The notes beneath the pieces were generated by a model that saw nothing but the letters and a program-made list of their open reading frames with translations, was not told the origin of the DNA and did no database searches. A stretch of 64,000 nucleotides of DNA from the NCBI GenBank assembly GCA_027886185.1, contig WOAB01000018.1, forward strand, positions 1,116,001 through 1,180,000, in the 5' to 3' direction. Positions 33,291 to 44,390 of the stretch are shown in pieces. This stretch comes from Rheum nobile (lineage: Eukaryota > Streptophyta > Magnoliopsida > Caryophyllales > Polygonaceae). Numbering within the stretch: the first letter of the stretch is position 1; each line of letters opens with the position of its first letter. A program made the position numbers and the translations under genes.

Positions 33291-34060
33291 GCACTTTAGG
33301 GACAGCACAATCTCTGCAACGCCACTCCTCCTCCAACCTCAAAGCCGCCTCTTCGCAGCACCGACTCCTCCTCCTGCTCGTCGGCTCGGCTCTCCCCGAG
33401 CTCCAGCAACGTGTCCTGATGTCTCATCCTCATGCCCTATCCTCAGTGGCTCCCTCTTTGTCAGAACCTTCCCACAAGCAGAATAAATGGGACAAGGAGA
33501 TTCTCCCATAGAAAATGGTTAGGTTTTTCATGATCCATCCACATACCCAATGTTCTAAAATTCGCTAGACGGGAGCTGGGTGGTGAGGGGGGCCTAGCGC
33601 CTTGACGGCTAAGCGGGGGCCTAGGCGAATTAAAATTTTATGCCTGATTCATGTGATTATTTGACTATGTTCTCCCAAATTCATTAATGTTTATAAAACT
33701 ATATTAACATGAGGTTTGATATTTTATTATAAGCCTTATTTTACAAAGCCTAATCCAAAACTTGTCTTATTCTCCTAAGATGTTGTTGCTTCCAAAACAT
33801 CTTAGGCTTCTTCTCGTCTAGGCGACCCTAGGCAGGGTGCTAGACGGGGGATGAACGCTTAACGCCTAGACGAGACCTAGGCCGCTCTAGGCGGGGATTT
33901 TTAGAACATTGCACATACCCTTTTATTTTCAGTCTGATGCATCTTCTCCAAGGTCTGCCTCATCAGTTCTTCCTTCTCTTTAGGTTCAGTATCAATGTTC
34001 GGGTACCTCCAGTTTTGTCCGTGGGAGAATGTTAACACATATTATTATATTATGTAATAG
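33291..34060 (+). other. GC-rich gene-like fragment fused to Copia-1
   Basis: At 33,291-33,511 sequence unlike copia continues the RT frame with a Ser/Leu/Pro-rich stretch (LQRHSSSNLKAASSQHRLLL). All three frames look like a Ser/Arg-rich leader such as an organelle transit peptide. Past the hAT MITE, a TTTTATTTTCAG acceptor at 33,922-33,933 precedes SDASSPRSASSVLPSL and a stop. With the MITE removed, the stretch resembles two exons and an intron. I do not recognise the gene. Confidence 0.35.
33548..33911. mobile_element. hAT MITE, copy A
   Basis: The 364-bp element begins CAATGTTCTAAAATTCGC and ends GATTTTTAGAACATTG. The CARTGTTCTAAAA inverted ends and the exact 8-bp duplication CACATACC (33,540-33,547 and 33,912-33,919) are hAT hallmarks. 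The inner arms are CCTAGGC/GCCTAGG-rich and pair. A second copy is at 52,432-52,796. No coding. Confidence 0.9.
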
Positions 34061-34177
34061 TGTTAGTGAAGCTTGATGGACAAGACAACTTGGAGCCCAG
34101 ATGCTTGTATTTTTATTTATATTCTAAGGAAATTCATCAAAGTTTAAAAAAGAATACTAATTGATGTTGGGAAATTA

Positions 34178-35620
34178 GTTAAAGTTTTTTTTTGTACATA
34201 TTCAAGAACTAGACTATCTTTTTAGGAAAAGGACCAGCCTAAATTATCCTTTTGGACAATCGTAAGAAAGGCCTTCAACATAGGGTGAAGGGTCTCGTTA
34301 AAACTAAAACTACTAAAGCCAAGGAGGCGTAGAGAATCAATATTACATTCATGGGAAGCACAAAATTTTGTCGCTTGATTTGCTTCTCTGTAGCAGTGTA
34401 GAATCTTCACATCTTCAAAGTAAGCTAAAAATTTCCTTGCATCTTGGATAATCATGCCAATCTCGTGAGGGGTATCCCATATGCTTTGCAATGCATTTAA
34501 GACTACTAGGTTGTCACCTTCAATGGTTAGTCTCTTGATTCCCAATTGATGAGCATGAGCCATACCTACCCACATCACGATAGCTTCGGTCTATAGAATA
34601 GTTGTTGCATGGATATTTACAATATCCATATATATTATGTTACTATCCCTATCTCTAATAATATAACCAATTTTCGATTCCCAATTTTTAGATTTGGAAC
34701 CATCGAAGTTTAACTTTAACCAGTCCCTAGAAGGTTTAGACCATGAGATATGCTTAATAGTAGTCTTTCTTTCAGTGTTTTTTGTTTCAGAATCAATATT
34801 CTTAAATCTTTGGTAGGAATGTACTATAGGTGCACAACTTGGGAGATCTTGGGTTGCATTTTTACAGATTATTGCATTTCTATAGTTCCATATATGCCAC
34901 CAAACAAACGTTGCTAATTCAATATTTGTGCTAGCCCCTCTATTGTAAGATAAATTGTCATAGAAACAATTTCCAATAGCAATGGGGTTTATATTTTCGT
35001 TTAGAGCTTGTCCAGTTTCTCTTAATATTCTTTGTGTATACGTGCAGTTAAAAAATAGGTGATTTACATCTTCGTCTGTCTCCTTGCACAATATACATCG
35101 TCTGTCTCCTTGCACAATATACATTGTGTTAGGACTCTATTGTAATGTCGATTAAGTCGTTCTTTGGTTGGCAAAGAATCGGATATTGCTTTCCAAAGGA
35201 AAAGCTTAATTTTAGGAGGGATTTTCAGATTCCAAATCCATTCTAAATTATTGTTAGAGTCATTATTTTATGTTGTTTAAAGGGTCACGGCTGCAGATTT
35301 AACTGAATATTTACCATTTGGAGCAGGATCCCAAATAAGTTTATTCTCGAGGTCGTGGAATGGAATCTGTATGTTTTTTATTCTCTGGAGTACATTGGAT
35401 GGAACTAAATTGATCAGTTTACTTTCATCCCACTCTTTAGTATCAGAAATGAGTTCTGACACTTTCAAAGGTGGATTGTTAGTAGTCAAGTGCTGATTTA
35501 GGCTAGTGTTGTAAAGCCAACTATCATTCCAGAAATCAATATTTTTACCATTACCTAGTTGTCATTTCAATTGTTTTTGGAATTCATTGCGAAGGGTTAA
35601 AAGTCTCGAGAATTGCCATT
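34178..35620 (-). mobile_element. LINE (L1-type) remnant, 3' part
   Basis: Minus-strand frames give the C-terminal end of a plant non-LTR retrotransposon. The 35,489-35,277 frame (KLIWDPAPNGKYSVKSAAVT) is the linker before the zinc finger. CILCKETDEDVNHLFFNC (35,090-35,040) is the zf-RVT motif. An RNase H domain follows with LKLNFDGS, TEAIVMW and IEGDNLVVLNAL carrying its Asp/Glu/Asp residues. A stop near 34,580 splits the RNase H, and frames are broken between 35,124 and 35,277. A T-run at 34,178-34,186 is the poly(A) tail seen from the plus strand. The 5' part, including endonuclease and RT, is absent, as usual for truncated LINEs. Confidence 0.85.
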
Positions 35621-36481
35621 AGTTAAAGTTGAAAAACTAAAAAAGAATATCAACAAGTTGTTTTTCGAACAAAACTAGTCTCTAGTTGTTGGAGTTCCTA
35701 AGCTAGGTTTTGGTACTCAACAAACACACGCATACAGTGGCGGATCCAGGGGGCTTGAGTGGGCGGCCACCCCCGCTTGAGTAGGTGATTTACATCTTCG
35801 TTTGTCTCCTTGCACAGTATACATTGTGTTGGGACTCTATTGTAATGTCGATTAAGTCGTTCTTTGGTTGGCAAAGAATCGGATATTGCTTTCCAAAGGA
35901 AAAGCTTAATTTTAGGAGGGATTTTCAGATTCCAAATACATTCTAAATTATTGTTAGAGTCATTATTTTATGTTGTTTAAAGGGTCATGGCTGCAGATTT
36001 AACTAAATATTTACCATTTGGAGCAGGATCCCAAATAAGTTTATCCTCGAGGTCGTGGAATGGAATCTGTATATTTTTTATTCTCTGGAGTACATTGGAT
36101 GGAACTAAATTGATCAGTTTACTTTCATCCTACTCTTTAGTATCAGAAATGAGTTCTGACACTTTCAAAGGTCGATTGTTAGTAGTCAAGTGCTGATTTA
36201 GGCTAGTGTTGTAAAGCCAACTATCATTCCAGAAATCAATATTTTTACCATTACCTAGTTGTCATTTCAATTGTTTTTGGAATTCATTGCGAAGGGTTAA
36301 AAGTCTCAAGAATTGCCATTAGTTAAAGTTGAAAAACTAAAAAAGAATATCAACAAGTTGTTTTTCGAACAAAACTAGTCTCTAGTTGTTGGAGTTCCTA
36401 AGCTAGGTTTTGGTACTCAACAAACACACGCATACAGTGGCGGATCCAGGGGGCTTGAGTGGGAGGCCGCCCCCGCTTGGC
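35056..36481. repeat. Tandem segmental duplication, 726 + 700 bp
   Basis: 35,056-35,781 and 35,782-36,481 are near-identical direct copies with a few base changes. Most matched points are exactly 700 bp apart. The first copy has an extra 26-bp duplication (TCTGTCTCCTTGCACAATAT and on). The unit contains part of the LINE remnant, unique sequence and the first 46 bp of the MULE-like element at 36,435. The open frame at 35,987-36,196 is antisense to the duplicated LINE. Confidence 0.92.
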
Positions 36482-36634
36482 TCCGCCGAGATATGTAATT
36501 TTCGCAAAATCATCATATGGGAAAGCGGTTATTATCCAAAAAGCGTTGCCCATCCCCCACCCCCATTCACATCTATTTAAAAGACATACAAAGAAAGCGC
36601 TTTTTTAAAAAGCGATTTCCCAAACCTTTACACC

Positions 36635-37499
36635 TGTAGAATCGAGTGTGTTAGTACAAAGAACGGTATAATTGTTCCTTGGACAACGGAATATCATAAC
36701 AGAATAACAGTGTAACAGACAAAGTTCCTTAGAGAGGAAAACTTAATCAACCAACTAGTTGACTAAGAAAAACTTCTACCTCTAGGTTTCCCTAGTAGGA
36801 TTTCAAAAGTCTACTTGTGTTATTAATTCTGGAATTACAATCAAGCAAGTCTTATCTCAATCTAGTTTACTCTTAGATATCTAGACCTCTTATTATAACG
36901 TTCCTAACAACACCTAAGACAGTCAAAACCCTAACAAGTACTCAACTCACCAAAGTCTCGTTCTTGTAAGTTCTTCTCTTTCTCTGAATGCTCTACGTTC
37001 TGTGGAAATGCCGTGAATGCTTGTTGAAATGAAGTAGACAACTTCCTTTCTTATAGTCTAGGAATTCTATCTAATTTACCTTAGTTTTACTTAAGGAAAA
37101 TAAGATAAAATAATCCTATACAATCTTTTCTAATCTTTCCTAACCAGAAGATATTCAACAACTTTATCTCTTACGGCCCAAGTTGTTTCTTCAAGATCTC
37201 TTTCCATAAATATAAGATTCGGCAATCGCAAGGGCTACAACGCGCGTCTCTGTGTTCCTTGACATTGTTCCCTTCTATTTTCTGTTCACTAACGCGTGTC
37301 TCTGTTTCTCTTTTGTTCCAGCGCATTGTTCCTCATTGTTGACTTCTCTGTTCCTTTCATTCTCTGTTTTGATTCATCACATGGTTTTCATCGTTCCTTT
37401 AAATCACTTGTTTCCTGAAACTCATAGTCACACTAAAAATCATCAAATGCCATTGAGTTTATCATCATCAAAACTAGAGGGAACATCATCGTTCCAACA
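36635..37499 (-). repeat. Copia-2 3' LTR
   Basis: On the minus strand it starts TGTTGGAACGATGATG and ends ACACTCGATTCTACA. The PPT lies directly upstream on the minus strand (37,500-37,517). The plus-strand open frame at 37,252-37,518 is inside the LTR and is not a gene. Confidence 0.92.
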
Positions 37500-37517
37500 A
37501 TTTCCCCCTTTTTGGTG
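37500..37517 (-). other. Polypurine tract of Copia-2
   Basis: CACCAAAAAGGGGGAAAT on the minus strand abuts the 3' LTR. It primes plus-strand DNA synthesis in LTR elements. The same tract is at 53,743-53,760 in Copia-3. Confidence 0.85.
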
Positions 37518-37943
37518 ATGGCAAACTCCTTTAAAATGTGCACGTTCAAAACAGACAAGTAAGAAGTCAATCACATGTAATCAAACATATACTACGATCA
37601 AGATATTGACAATGTTCCCCCTCAGAAAGTTCATAGAAGAATTTACCTTCAAGCAGCGTCGTCATTCTCCTTAGCACTAGCTTTTGTTATCAACCTTTCC
37701 TTGGGTTTCACATTTTCCATACTTCCCTCTTTTGGCATCATCAAAAGATCACAGAAAACACAAAGGCTTGACTCACATGCAGATCATGATCAAAATATTT
37801 CATTCATTTAAGTAGAAAGAAGTACAAAGCGAAGGAACCTAGACAACTATCATCAAAAGATAAGGAACAATCACACAAAAGACATAAAAACATAGAAAAA
37901 CAAGAACAGAGGGTCAGACGGGCTGGATAGTGACAGGGAACAC

Positions 37944-39480
37944 TCAAGTCTCAGGGTCTTTAGCAGCATCTTCATCTTTGCTCAGAAAGTGATCCAAGAG
38001 CAGGTTCATTGTAATGTTTAGCTGTTTAAGCTTAGCCAAAATCTGATGCTGAATTGAGCCACCCTTAGACGTTCCTTCACCAACCGCTTTCTTGGCAGTC
38101 ACAGTGCCCGTTCCCTTGGAGTCACCCTTAAACTTCATCTTCTCCACAATAACAGAATCCAACTCACTTCCAAGAGACACTTCATTTTCCTCGAGATAAG
38201 CTTCATCTCAGAGCAACAACATCTTCACCAAGCCTGGATAGGCCAAAGAGTGGGACTTTGCTTTGCACCGTTCCATATGGCACAATATCACGCGAGGGAG
38301 GTCAATCTTCTCCCTTCTCAGAAAGCGGTCAAGCAAAATCAAGTCACAGAGGGTGATGGTGTTGCGCTTTTCCTAGCGAGGTACCACAGCCTTGGAAATA
38401 ATGTGGAAAGCCACTCCCTGAGCCAATGTCAGCCTTTCAGTGTGCAACTCCTCAACGGTTGAACCAAACAACCGTTCCATACATGCCAACTTCTCTTCAT
38501 TGACCTCACTCGCTAGAACCTCAAAGAAACCACCCAATAGAACAGAGAGGAGCGAAGAGATTACCTTGGGCGTGAAGGACAGGTCTTCACCACTGATCTT
38601 GGTAGACCCACACAGAGCATCAGCTTTGGAGAGATGGAAGTAGTGGTAAAATTCACGCATCTGCACTTCATTCACTGTCGCCCTGTTGGAACAGAGTCGT
38701 TCCCATCCTTGGAAACGCAGAAGCTCCAGAATCTCTTACACATTGTGCTCAGAAAAGAAACTCTCACGAATCAGAAGCGGTGGAAGAATCTTTTTACCTT
38801 CAGAGAAGTCATGGACAGTGGTGGTGGAGACGGAAAGCTCCAATTTTGTCTTGCCAACAGTTTTGGCCTTTTTCTTCTCAATTTGCACAGCGGAACGAAG
38901 CCATGCCTTCAGGGGTCGGGGAACAGTTTCATCACCACCAGACTTTGACAGTGTCGACTGTGTCGTTGGAGCCATTCGATGCTCCAGAAACTGTACTTCC
39001 TCTTCTTCCTCCTCATTATGAGCAGTAGTAGCAAGATCGGCGAGTTTGCGCTTGCGAGGTGGAGGTGGCACCAACGGAGCAGTCTTGACTCCAAGTTCCT
39101 TCTCCAGAGATTGCATCGATTGTTCCTCCTCGTCGACTCGGTCCTTTGAAGGAGAAGAGACTTCCTCCTCTTCGACAGGTTGGGGACGTGGTTGTTCCTC
39201 CATTGAAACAACTGCTAGCACAGGATTGAGGTCCTGGTCCTTTAAAGGGGACGGAGTATAGGGGGATGGCGTCGGTGTAGGTGTCGATGTAGAAGCAGAG
39301 GGGTCGATAGCTTGTTGGACGGCGGCATGAGCAATCTCCAAAACAGAAGTTGGCATGCCGGTGGTAGTCGGTGTAGCGCGGGCGGCCTTGGGCCTTGGCC
39401 TGTTGGAGTTGGAGAATGTAAGCGTCCATCTCGGCCTCAAACATCTTGTCGGTGGAGATCATCTTACTCGGAGAATCCAT
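37944..39480 (-). pseudogene. Copia-2 accessory third ORF (env-like position)
   Basis: The ORF sits between pol and the 3' LTR, where SIRE-type elements carry an extra 'env-like' gene. Starting MDSPSKMISTDKMFEAEMDA, it has a Pro/Glu-rich low-complexity middle (38,990-39,380) with an Arg/Lys patch PPPRKRKLADL. A helical domain follows (EFYHYFHLSKADAL, ACMERLFGSTVEELHTERL, LCDLILLDRFLRREK) that resembles the 'putative plant transposon protein' family (PF20167). The tail is AKLKQLNITMNLLLDHFL. I see no signal peptide or fusion peptide, so an envelope role is not supported. One frameshift near 39,400 and three stops break it. Codons 38,200-38,690 match Copia-3 at 54,200-54,781. Confidence 0.7.
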
Positions 39481-40280
39481 GGAGGATAATAAGCTTTGAG
39501 AGATTGCACAGAGTTGAGAGATTTTGAGAGAGCAAGAGAGAATGGCGGTGGAGAACTTGAAAGGAATGGCAAGTATTTATAAGAAAGATAAAATCTTTCC
39601 AAAAATCTCAACTGACTTGCCAAAAAAAATCCTTCATGAGATCGTTTCTCTCTCTTCCTATAACGACCACTTTTTTTACTTTGTTTACTGCGTCACTGTT
39701 CCTGCCACAGAGCAGTCAAATCTCACAGAGAGTCGTTCCAACGTTCACCTGCACCCCAATAAATACCAGCCACTGATTCAAATTCCACGTTCCATTCACA
39801 TCTGTTCCCCCTTAATCTGAGCAACAATCGTCGTTCCCCTTGAGACCAAGAGTGTTTGCGAGGCTTGTCTGGATATTTCAATGATGGGTTCACACAAAAT
39901 ATAGTATATCCAAACATATGGTAGGGAGAAAAACAACTCAGATAATTATTCCCAGTAAAAGGTTTATCAAAGGAAGATCATAGGGAACGTTTACCTGAAT
40001 CAAGGCAATGATAGGCTGTACAACCAATTATCATGTGGGCTTGTAATGAGGGTTCAATCATCAAATTGGTTGTTTTGGGTCTCAAATAAGATGTTAGCAT
40101 GCAATCAAGTAATTCAACACAAATCAAATGACAAAGAAGCTAGATCTTAAGACGAAGTAATTCAAGCATACAAAAATCATGAAATAGCAAGTTCAAGAAA
40201 AGGCAATGTAAGCTAGGTACTTCATGATATCTGCGAAACAAATTAGCCAAGCATTGAGGGAATAATGGGTGTGAAGGTCC

Positions 40281-41358
40281 TCAATTCACAGAGATCATGC
40301 CAAGGAGTAATCGAAGATACTCGAATGGACCTTTGTCTAGTGCTTTGGTGAAGATGTCGGCTACTCTGTAAGCCTTGCTTTCCTTTGCATATCCCAAGAA
40401 AATCCCTTCATCACTTCGTGGGTCAAACTTTCCTAAGTTATCCTTCCCATTGTTGTGAATGTAACACTTGCATCCAAAAGCACGCAAATGGGAAATACTA
40501 GGCTTGTGATCCCTTATTAGTTCATAAGCAGTTTTATTCAATAAAGGACAAAGCATGGCACGATTAAGTATATAACAAGCAGTGTTGATAGCTTCTGTCC
40601 AGAAGATTCTTGGAAGATTGCTTGCAATGATGAGAGTTCTAGCCATGTCTTCTAGAGTCTTGTTCTTCCGTTCCACAACCCCATTCTGTTGTGGTGTCCT
40701 AGGCGCGGAGAAATCTTGTGACACTCCATTTTCTTAACAGAAGTTGAAGAACATAGAGTTTTCAAACTCCGTTCCATGGTCAAACCTTATGGATTTCAGC
40801 TTCTTTCCCAAACTGGTTTCCACCTTCTTGATGAATGTCTCGAATTCGGAGAAGACTTCATCCTTTGAAGACAGAAAAATTGTCCAAGTGAATCTAGAAT
40901 AATCATCGACAATTACAAAAACATACATGTTCCCTCCATGACTTCTTATCCTCATGGGACCACAGAGATCCATATGAATCAGTTTCATAGGCTGAGAAGT
41001 TGTTACATCAGGTTTAATCTTGAAGGAGGAATGGGTCTGTTTCCCTTTCACACATGCATCACAGACGCCATGGAACTCTGATCGAACATTTGGGAGACCA
41101 CGAACATGTTCCTTTGCATATAGCTTGTGAATGAGTCAAAGATTTGCATGTCCAAGCTTTCTATGTCACAGTTCTGTCTCATCATCTATAGACGCAAAGC
41201 ATAGAACTTCTTTTGGCTTGAAATTATTGTCCACAATGTACACATCCTTGAATCTGACTCCTCTCAGAATTATATTCTTGGTTTCACGATCTTTGACGTA
41301 GCATTCTTGTGAAGTAAAGACCGTCTTGTTGTTCCCTTGGTCGCAAAGATATGCAACA
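40281..41358 (-). pseudogene. Copia-2 integrase joined to the RNase H terminus
   Basis: Downstream of the gypsy insertion the frame resumes with FTSQECYVKDRETKNIILRG. The GAG-pre-integrase HHCC site (GHANL, CDACVKGK) follows. The integrase core has LIHMDLCGPM, FDHGTEF (the family's SDHG changed) and NGVVERKN. After FLGYAKESKAYRV the reading jumps straight to ADIFTKALDKGPFEYLRLLL, the last residues of RNase H. The whole RT and most of RNase H are deleted, with the frame kept across the junction (about 40,345). Stops occur after TEL and NFC. Confidence 0.85.
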
Positions 41359-43912
41359 TGTAACACCCCCAAAACTTAACCCTTTTGGAAAGGTATTACC
41401 GCCAGTGACCCCAGTGTTCCTTACCGAGATCACCCAAGGCTTTACCAAATAAATACAATTTATGAAATGCAATTGATACACAAAGATCAAGCAATAAATT
41501 CCAAAACATAACATTGTCGAGGAAACAAGAGTTACGGGATTACAACCCAATCCCGAATAGGCCAAACACAGAGTTCAAACAAAGTACAGCGGAAGACAAA
41601 TAAAAGATTTTACAAACGGGGTTGTGATCGTGATGATCACCTGCCCAAGGATGTCAACCTGATTAAAAGCAATTATTAAAACATCCAAAAACAACCGTCG
41701 TCTTCATAGTCAATCTAGTCTCCTCAAATCTTCACTCTATCTGATGTGCCGAATCGAACGGATGACACCAGCCCACATGTGGAGAACAAAGTTCGTGGGT
41801 TAGTCTACTTGAATAGACTAGCAAGGGTAAAAAGCAGAATGGTTTCAGTGATCGTAACCGTTTACTATCATTGTCCCTCGAATAATAACCGAAGGGACGA
41901 TACATAACCCGGCACTTTCACGGAATAACAACAAGAGGTATGCATGAGAGAAGATTCTGGAAGACTTCATCTTCACAGAAATCGACTCGAAAAGAAGACT
42001 CCAACTGAAAAGAGTCTTTAAGGAAAAATGACAAATATGGAATGATTACAGGATCATACAACGATGATTTAAAAGTTGACTGAGATGCTTCGGTTCACGA
42101 CCAACCTCATCGCCTACAGCGAATCCAGATTGGAAAGAGAACGTACTACATTTAAGTCTAGATCTTATAGAACCACATAACGATTTAAAAACTGACTAAG
42201 ATGTTTCGGTTCACGACCAACCTCATCGCTTACCACGAATCCAGATTGGAAAGAGAACGTACTCTGATCAAAAGTCAAGACGAGCTTTCCTAGCTGCACT
42301 AAAGCTTAGTTGCACTACTCGCCCAAGGTATATTAATCATGTGCACTCGGGCACTTATCTTATTTAATTCCAAAACGAGCATTACGTTATAAGCTTTTAC
42401 ATCTCCACACAAAAAATATCGGATCTCCTCACAAGAGATATCGGATCTCCTCACAAGAGATATCAGATCTCCTCATAAGAGATATCGAAGGGATGAACCC
42501 TGGAAGATTTGGCACTAGCGAAGTGCGCCTACCCTGTGAAAGGGTATGGTCATGACCAAAGAGAAAGTACTGGGGATGAACCACCAAGTACCAGTTATAA
42601 AGAAACAGCTAAACCCCCTCAAGGTACATAGCGTTCCTAGCCACTAGTGCTAACTAAACAGTATAGCACAACAACAGTTACTGGATAAATCCACATAAAG
42701 GCCCGAAAGGCGATCACAGATAATAGCGTTGTTCTAACAGATATACAACCTATTATATGATTTTCAAAACAGTTTAACAAAACCGTTTCCAGACAAACAG
42801 AATATTCATTCCAAATTAATTACTCAGATAAGCTACTGATAATTAATGTAAATATGGAACGAATGAGCAAGAGCGAACCGCCACTTGCCTTAATCCGCAG
42901 AATAGTCTAAAGAGGTCACTGGATTCCGGGCTCGACACGGTATAGTTCCGACAGCACAACAACCTTCGAGTCGACCCATAAAAGGAACCCTAAGTTAGAT
43001 CCGACATAAACAGTACGAATCTAAACACGGCAAAAGAACACGAAAGGAAAGACGCCACGACGACAACCGACCAAGCCAAAGCCACGAAGGCATTCTGGGC
43101 ACTGGCGGCGGTCGCCGTATTCATCACGGCGGTCACCGTGAAGAACACGGCGATCACCGTGAAGAACACGGCAGTCGCCGTGAAGAACACGGTCGACTGA
43201 AACGAGAGGAAACTCACCCTAAAACACGAGCGGTTCGGCCTCCTTCGACTTGCTTTGGCTTCTAACCTCCAAGGCTAACCAAAAGCTTCACAAAGGCACT
43301 CTGGAAACACACCACGACACCTCCGGCGAGCACAAGAAAACCGACGAAAACACAACTCACTTTGAGGGAGAGTTTTGGCAGCGATTCGGGGTTGTAGATG
43401 ACCCAAAACCCATGCCCAAGCTCGTCTATTTATAGGCAAACCCCAAGGAGTGATCTGCAAACCCTCAGACGCGGCAAACGATGCAACGGCGCGCCTCGAA
43501 CGACGCCGGCGACCGGCGGGCAATGCCCACTGGACAATCACGGCGGTCGCCGTAAATGCGGCGGTCGCCGTCGCTAGGCCTGTCGTGTCCAGCTAGAAGC
43601 TGACACGTTGACTCTTCGGGCCCAACCACGGCGGTCGCCGTTTCTGAACGGCGGTCGCCGTTTCCCCCTTTTCCCGCCCATTCGGCTTTGAACGAGCTAG
43701 ACGTTAAACCGGGATAAAAATTATCGTACGCGAACGACAATTAAAATCTAAGGCACCTTGTCTGCATATTATTTCACTGAGAAAAATATTACAGATACAG
43801 AGCACATTACAGAATGTCTCACGCTACCTGAATTAAATCCGACGTACACAACGGGTACTCGGGAAAATTCCATAATTCCCAAAATAACCTTATAAAATTA
43901 CGGGATATCACA
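41359..43912 (-). repeat. Gypsy 3' LTR (2,554 bp)
   Basis: On the minus strand it starts TGTGATATCCCGTAATTT and ends GGGTGTTACA. It has a four-unit 21-bp GC array at 43,104-43,198 and more GGCGGTCGCCGT palindromes at 43,540-43,665. Near 42,405-42,490 a 22-bp word (CTCCTCACAAGAGATATCGG) repeats four times. The open frames within it are not genes. Confidence 0.93.
43104..43198. repeat. 21-bp GC palindrome array in the gypsy 3' LTR
   Basis: Four copies of GAAGAACACGGCGATCACCGT-type units, with core variants GGCGGTCGCCGT, GGCGGTCACCGT, GGCGATCACCGT and GGCAGTCGCCGT. The 5' LTR has one unit at the matching place (50,119-50,147). The length difference is 63 bp, exactly three units. Confidence 0.88.
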
Positions 43913-43930
43913 TCACCTCCCCCTTAAAAG
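43913..43930 (-). other. Polypurine tract of the gypsy element
   Basis: CTTTTAAGGGGGAGGTGA on the minus strand ends at the LTR start. It is the expected plus-strand primer site. Confidence 0.8.
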
Positions 43931-44106
43931 AAGTTTCGATCCCGAAACATGGCCGAAAAAAACAACTCGGGAAAGTATCTGAGCATCTCTGCCTCGGTTT
44001 CCCAAGTAACTTCCTCAGTCCCAGACCTGGACCACATAACTCGTACCAACAGTACGATCTTGTTGCACAGTCGCTTCACACGACGTTCGAGAATGCACAC
44101 TGGCAT
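43924..44106 (-). pseudogene. Gypsy chromodomain
   Basis: The frame reads ILERRVKRLCNKIVLLVRVM, then W-rich EEVTWETEAEM. The pattern of R-VK-LR/CNK-I-LV-V-W and EEVTWE-E matches the C-terminal chromodomain of plant chromoviruses (Tekay type), which guides integration to heterochromatin marks in related elements. It follows the integrase tail. Upstream continuity with integrase is lost by frameshift. Confidence 0.8.
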
Positions 44107-44390
44107 CTCCTCTCAAGTACCATTTGCTTGAATCTCGACGTCCTTATAGCTCAGCCTACGAGACTCATCTTGGCACGAATATCCTTAGCAATGATACGTG
44201 GAACACATTATACACTGGATATGCCGATGGCGACAATGCCAAACGGTACTATAGAGATCTTACTCTATCCAGAATTTTGAATGGTCCCATGTAGCGAGGG
44301 TTAAGCTTCCCACGCTTACCAAACCTGAAAACATCCTTGGGTGGCGATACTGTGACAAGTACCTTGACACCAACCTCGAACTCAACACTT

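Noticed and set aside
38736..39021. Plus-strand frames antisense to the Copia-2 accessory ORF.
   Set aside because: They mirror the Pro/Glu-rich minus-strand coding sequence and have no independent support.
36635..41358. Reading 36.6-41.4 kb as a separate copia element ending at the gypsy LTR.
   Set aside because: The ACACC duplication pairs 36,630 with 63,014, and copia sequence resumes at 50,868 exactly where it stopped, so it is one element with nested insertions.
42405..42490. Short direct repeats spaced at about 22 bp as a CRISPR-like array.
   Set aside because: They are adjacent tandem copies inside a plant LTR, present in both LTRs, with no spacers and no cas genes.
42990..43217. Repetitive frame rich in TAVFFTV.
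   Set aside because: It is produced by the 21-bp array in the gypsy LTR, and the matching LTR lacks it.
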